Source: Maritimibacter sp. (GTDB taxonomy: Bacteria > Pseudomonadota > Alphaproteobacteria > Rhodobacterales > Rhodobacteraceae). From it: a stretch of 15,531 nt of DNA. Position numbers and translations under genes: made by a program. Positions 13,864-15,531 of this stretch are shown in pieces. Below the pieces are notes generated by a model. The model was not told the origin of the DNA and did not search any database. It was given only the letters and a program-made list of their open reading frames with translations. Where the stretch lies: NCBI GenBank assembly GCA_003520545.1, contig DOUP01000178.1:1-15531 (forward strand), in the 5' to 3' direction. Positions within the stretch are counted from its first letter, which is position 1. The number at the start of each line of letters is the position of its first letter.

Positions 13864-13897
13864 TGCTATATAATGCACAATTCCACATGACTGACAA
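13864..13897 (-). promoter_or_regulatory. Promoter and TGCA-type operator of the DUF4863-ligase operon
   Basis: TGCTATATAATGCA (plus strand 13864-13877) has TGCN half-sites 10 bp apart, 32 bp before the DUF4863 ATG. On the minus strand TTGTCA (13897-13892) is a good -35 candidate, with an AT-rich -10 region (ATTATA, 17 bp away, or TATATA, 19 bp away) inside the operator. The exact -10 is uncertain. Confidence 0.5.
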
Positions 13898-13914
13898 GTT
13901 GTCGCAGACCATGT

Positions 13915-13928
13915 TGCACTTTTTTGCA
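13915..13928. promoter_or_regulatory. Upstream TGCA-type operator of the DUF4863-ligase operon
   Basis: TGCACTTTTTTGCA has two perfect TGCA half-sites 10 bp apart, with the same spacing as the site at 10609-10622. It lies about 50 bp upstream of the operator at 13864-13877. Confidence 0.5.
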
Positions 13929-13983
13929 TAGCGTCCGATCGGTTCAGAAAAGGCGATCGCAGCGACACCGCCAGCACGGACCG

Positions 13984-14017
13984 TATGATTTTCATATGAC
14001 TCGCATATGATTTCCAT
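13984..14017. repeat. Phased TATGA repeats in the 13833-14101 intergenic region
   Basis: TATGA occurs at 13984, 13995 and 14006, always 11 bp apart, within two near-identical 12-mers (TATGATTTTCAT at 13984-13995 and TATGATTTCCAT at 14006-14017). The 269-bp region lies upstream of the DUF4863 gene and downstream of the acyl-CoA dehydrogenase stop. It also holds two box-type operators but no convincing gene. The phased repeat may bind a further regulator. Confidence 0.4.
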
Positions 14018-14101
14018 GCACCGTCAGACAGCCCGACACCGGCCCGCCAACATGTGACGGGCGCGTGCGCCGTGGAAACGGATCTTCAACCTACGGTGCG
14101 A

Positions 14102-15531
14102 TTACGCAGCCTTGATCTCGGCCAGGTCAGCCTGCGTTCGCGCCGACTGGCGGCGCACCAGCGCGGCCACCCGGCGGATGCGCGCGGGATCAGGGTGGTG
14201 ATCCGCCTGAGCCTCCATCCTGGCCCAAAGCGCCTGTTCCAACACGCGGCTCGTCAGACGGATAAAGGCGGTCGCGATTTCGCCCGGCTCGGCGCCACGT
14301 TCCAGATGCGCGCGCGCCTCTTCCCAGGCGGCGAGCGAGTTGGTCAGCGTCCCGCCCCCCTCGACGGATTTCACCCAGGCCACGAAGGCGTCCATCGCCG
14401 CACCGTTTTCCAGTCGCAGAAGTCGGCCCGCGACACCCATCGCGTGAATGCCCGACGCCCCTTCGTAGATCGCGGCGATGCGCAGGTCGCGGTAGGTCTG
14501 TTCCAGCCGGTATTCCTGCAGGTAACCGTAGCCGCCCAGCACCTGGATGCCGTTTTGCACCGCGGTCAGGCCGACCTCGCTTGAATACCACTTGATGACA
14601 TGGGTCAAAAGCTCGACCAGCCACGGGTCGTCGCCCTTTTCCAGCGTGACGAGCGTCAGGTGTGTCATCGCGCGGGCGCCCATAGCGATGGCGTCGATCT
14701 CGTCAAGCATCCGGCGCACATCGCCGTGCTTGTCGAGCGTCACCGGCCCGGTCTTGTCGCGCCCCTGTTGTCGTTCGGCGGCATAGGCGGAGGCCACGTC
14801 ATAAGTGCGCGCGGCATGTGCCACACCCTGAAGCGCCACGTCGACGCGGGCGTGGTTCATCAGCTCGAACATGGCGCGAAGCCCCTGACCCTCTTCGCCG
14901 ATCAAATCGGCTTCGGCAGCGTCGAAGGCAAGCTGGCAGGTCGGCTGCGCGTGGAGGCCCATCTTTTCCTCGATGCGCGTGACCTGGACCGCGTTGCGGG
15001 TGCCGTCATCCAGCACCGACTGGCAAGCGAAGAGCGACAGCCCCTTGATCCCGCTGTCCATGTCGCCGGTGCGGGCGAGGACGAGGTGCAGGATACCTTC
15101 GGACAGGTCCTGGTCGCCGCCGGAGATGAAGATTTTCTCACCCGTGATACGGTAGACATCGCCATCCTTCGTGGCACGGGTGCGAATGCGGCTCAGGTCC
15201 GATCCCGCCCCCGGTTCGGTCAGCGCCATGGTCCCGAGCCAGCGTCCCTCGGCCAGCGGCGGGATATATTTCGCGCGTTGCGCTTCGGTGCCGAAAAGCT
15301 GGAACACGCGGTTGTGGCCCACGGCGAGTGACACGAGCATCTGGAACGAATGGTTCGCCCCCATCAGGATTTCGTGGACCACGCCGCCAGTGATCCCGTC
15401 GACACCCTGACCACCGAAGTCTTCCGGCAGCATGAGCCCCGTCCACCCCTGTTCGATGTAGGACTTGAACATCGGGTGAAAGGCCTCGGGCATCTTCACG
15501 CGGCCATCGACAAGCTGCGCACCGACCCGGT
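14102..15531 (-). CDS. Acyl-CoA dehydrogenase, long DmdC/FadE-like form, 5' end missing
   Basis: About 476 codons are visible and the start lies beyond the right edge; the GTG at 15499 is only an internal valine of GRVKMPEAF. The FAD-dependent dehydrogenase signatures are present: GLMLPEDFGGQG, MALTEPGAGSDLSRIRT, ITGEKIFISGGDQD, QVLGGYGYLQEY and IYEGASGIHAMGVAGRLL, whose Glu is the likely catalytic base. The IFISGGDQDLSE stretch and the extra C-terminal domain (last roughly 120 residues) are typical of the 580-600-residue acyl-CoA dehydrogenases that include the methylmercaptopropionyl-CoA dehydrogenase DmdC. It would oxidise a short- or aryl-acyl-CoA at the alpha-beta bond, with electrons going to ETF. 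It is separated from the DUF4863 operon by 269 bp and may be unrelated to benzoate; the substrate cannot be named. Confidence 0.9.
   Translation of the reverse strand, partial: RVGAQLVDGRVKMPEAFHPMFKSYIEQGWTGLMLPEDFGGQGVDGITGGVVHEILMGANHSFQMLVSLAVGHNRVFQLFGTEAQRAKYIPPLAEGRWLGTMALTEPGAGSDLSRIRTRATKDGDVYRITGEKIFISGGDQDLSEGILHLVLARTGDMDSGIKGLSLFACQSVLDDGTRNAVQVTRIEEKMGLHAQPTCQLAFDAAEADLIGEEGQGLRAMFELMNHARVDVALQGVAHAARTYDVASAYAAERQQGRDKTGPVTLDKHGDVRRMLDEIDAIAMGARAMTHLTLVTLEKGDDPWLVELLTHVIKWYSSEVGLTAVQNGIQVLGGYGYLQEYRLEQTYRDLRIAAIYEGASGIHAMGVAGRLLRLENGAAMDAFVAWVKSVEGGGTLTNSLAAWEEARAHLERGAEPGEIATAFIRLTSRVLEQALWARMEAQADHHPDPARIRRVAALVRRQSARTQADLAEIKAA

Noticed and set aside
13869..13874. Perfect TATAAT on the plus strand as a -10 element
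   Set aside because: No gene on the plus strand lies downstream and no matching -35 is found; the hexamer is part of the TGCTATATAATGCA operator.
14017..14020. A lone TGCA near the phased TATGA repeats as a further box operator
   Set aside because: No TGCN partner lies 10 bp to either side, and a single TGCA is expected often by chance.
14042..14062. GCCCG and CGGGC pair as a terminator of the acyl-CoA dehydrogenase gene
   Set aside because: The stem is only 5 bp with an 11-base loop and no T-run, too weak to call.

Overview
The window is GC-rich and densely coded. Protein sequences, intergenic hairpins and a TTGAC-N4-GTCAA type site suggest an alphaproteobacterium of the Rhodobacteraceae/Roseobacter kind; this is inferred from sequence character, not from a database search. 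Its core is a chromosomal cluster for aerobic benzoate degradation through CoA thioesters (the box, or benzoyl-CoA epoxide, pathway). No tRNA, rRNA, CRISPR array or insertion sequence was seen.

Layout. Positions 1-352 (minus) hold the start of a secreted MlaC-like lipid-transport protein. Positions 523-4183 (plus) hold a two-gene unit: a Pat-type protein (NDP-forming acyl-CoA synthetase plus C-terminal GNAT acetyltransferase) and a zinc-dependent deacetylase of the histone deacetylase superfamily. A double hairpin at 4267-4312 separates this unit from the convergent box genes. On the minus strand from 10467 to 4320, in transcription order, lie boxC, boxB, an overlooked 54-residue four-cysteine protein, boxA, a hotdog thioesterase and a BzdR/BoxR-type regulator. 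Upstream and also on the minus strand, from 13832 to 10613, lie a DUF4863/PnbB-like cupin, benzoate-CoA ligase, an alpha/beta hydrolase and a DUF309 protein. The last gene, 14102 to the window end (minus), is an incomplete acyl-CoA dehydrogenase.

How the genes fit together. The ligase makes benzoyl-CoA. BoxA passes electrons from NADPH to the diiron enzyme BoxB, which makes the 2,3-epoxide, and BoxC opens the ring. The thioesterase and hydrolase probably act as CoA-recycling or side-product enzymes. The regulator has an HTH domain fused to a shikimate-kinase-like domain, the architecture of the benzoyl-CoA-responsive BzdR/BoxR. TGCA-type direct repeats with a 10-bp period lie in all three control regions (before the regulator, boxC and the DUF4863 gene), so the cluster probably forms one autoregulated regulon. 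The Pat-like and deacetylase genes may control the ligase by reversible lysine acylation, because the ligase ends in a PX4GK motif.

Main oddities. boxC carries an in-frame TAG at codon 363 that splits an otherwise intact 552-codon gene. The small four-cysteine protein sits between the oxygenase and its reductase. A hairpin covers the probable ribosome binding site of boxA, and strong hairpins occupy almost every intercistronic gap. No gene for the semialdehyde dehydrogenase (BoxD) or for a benzoate transporter lies in the window.
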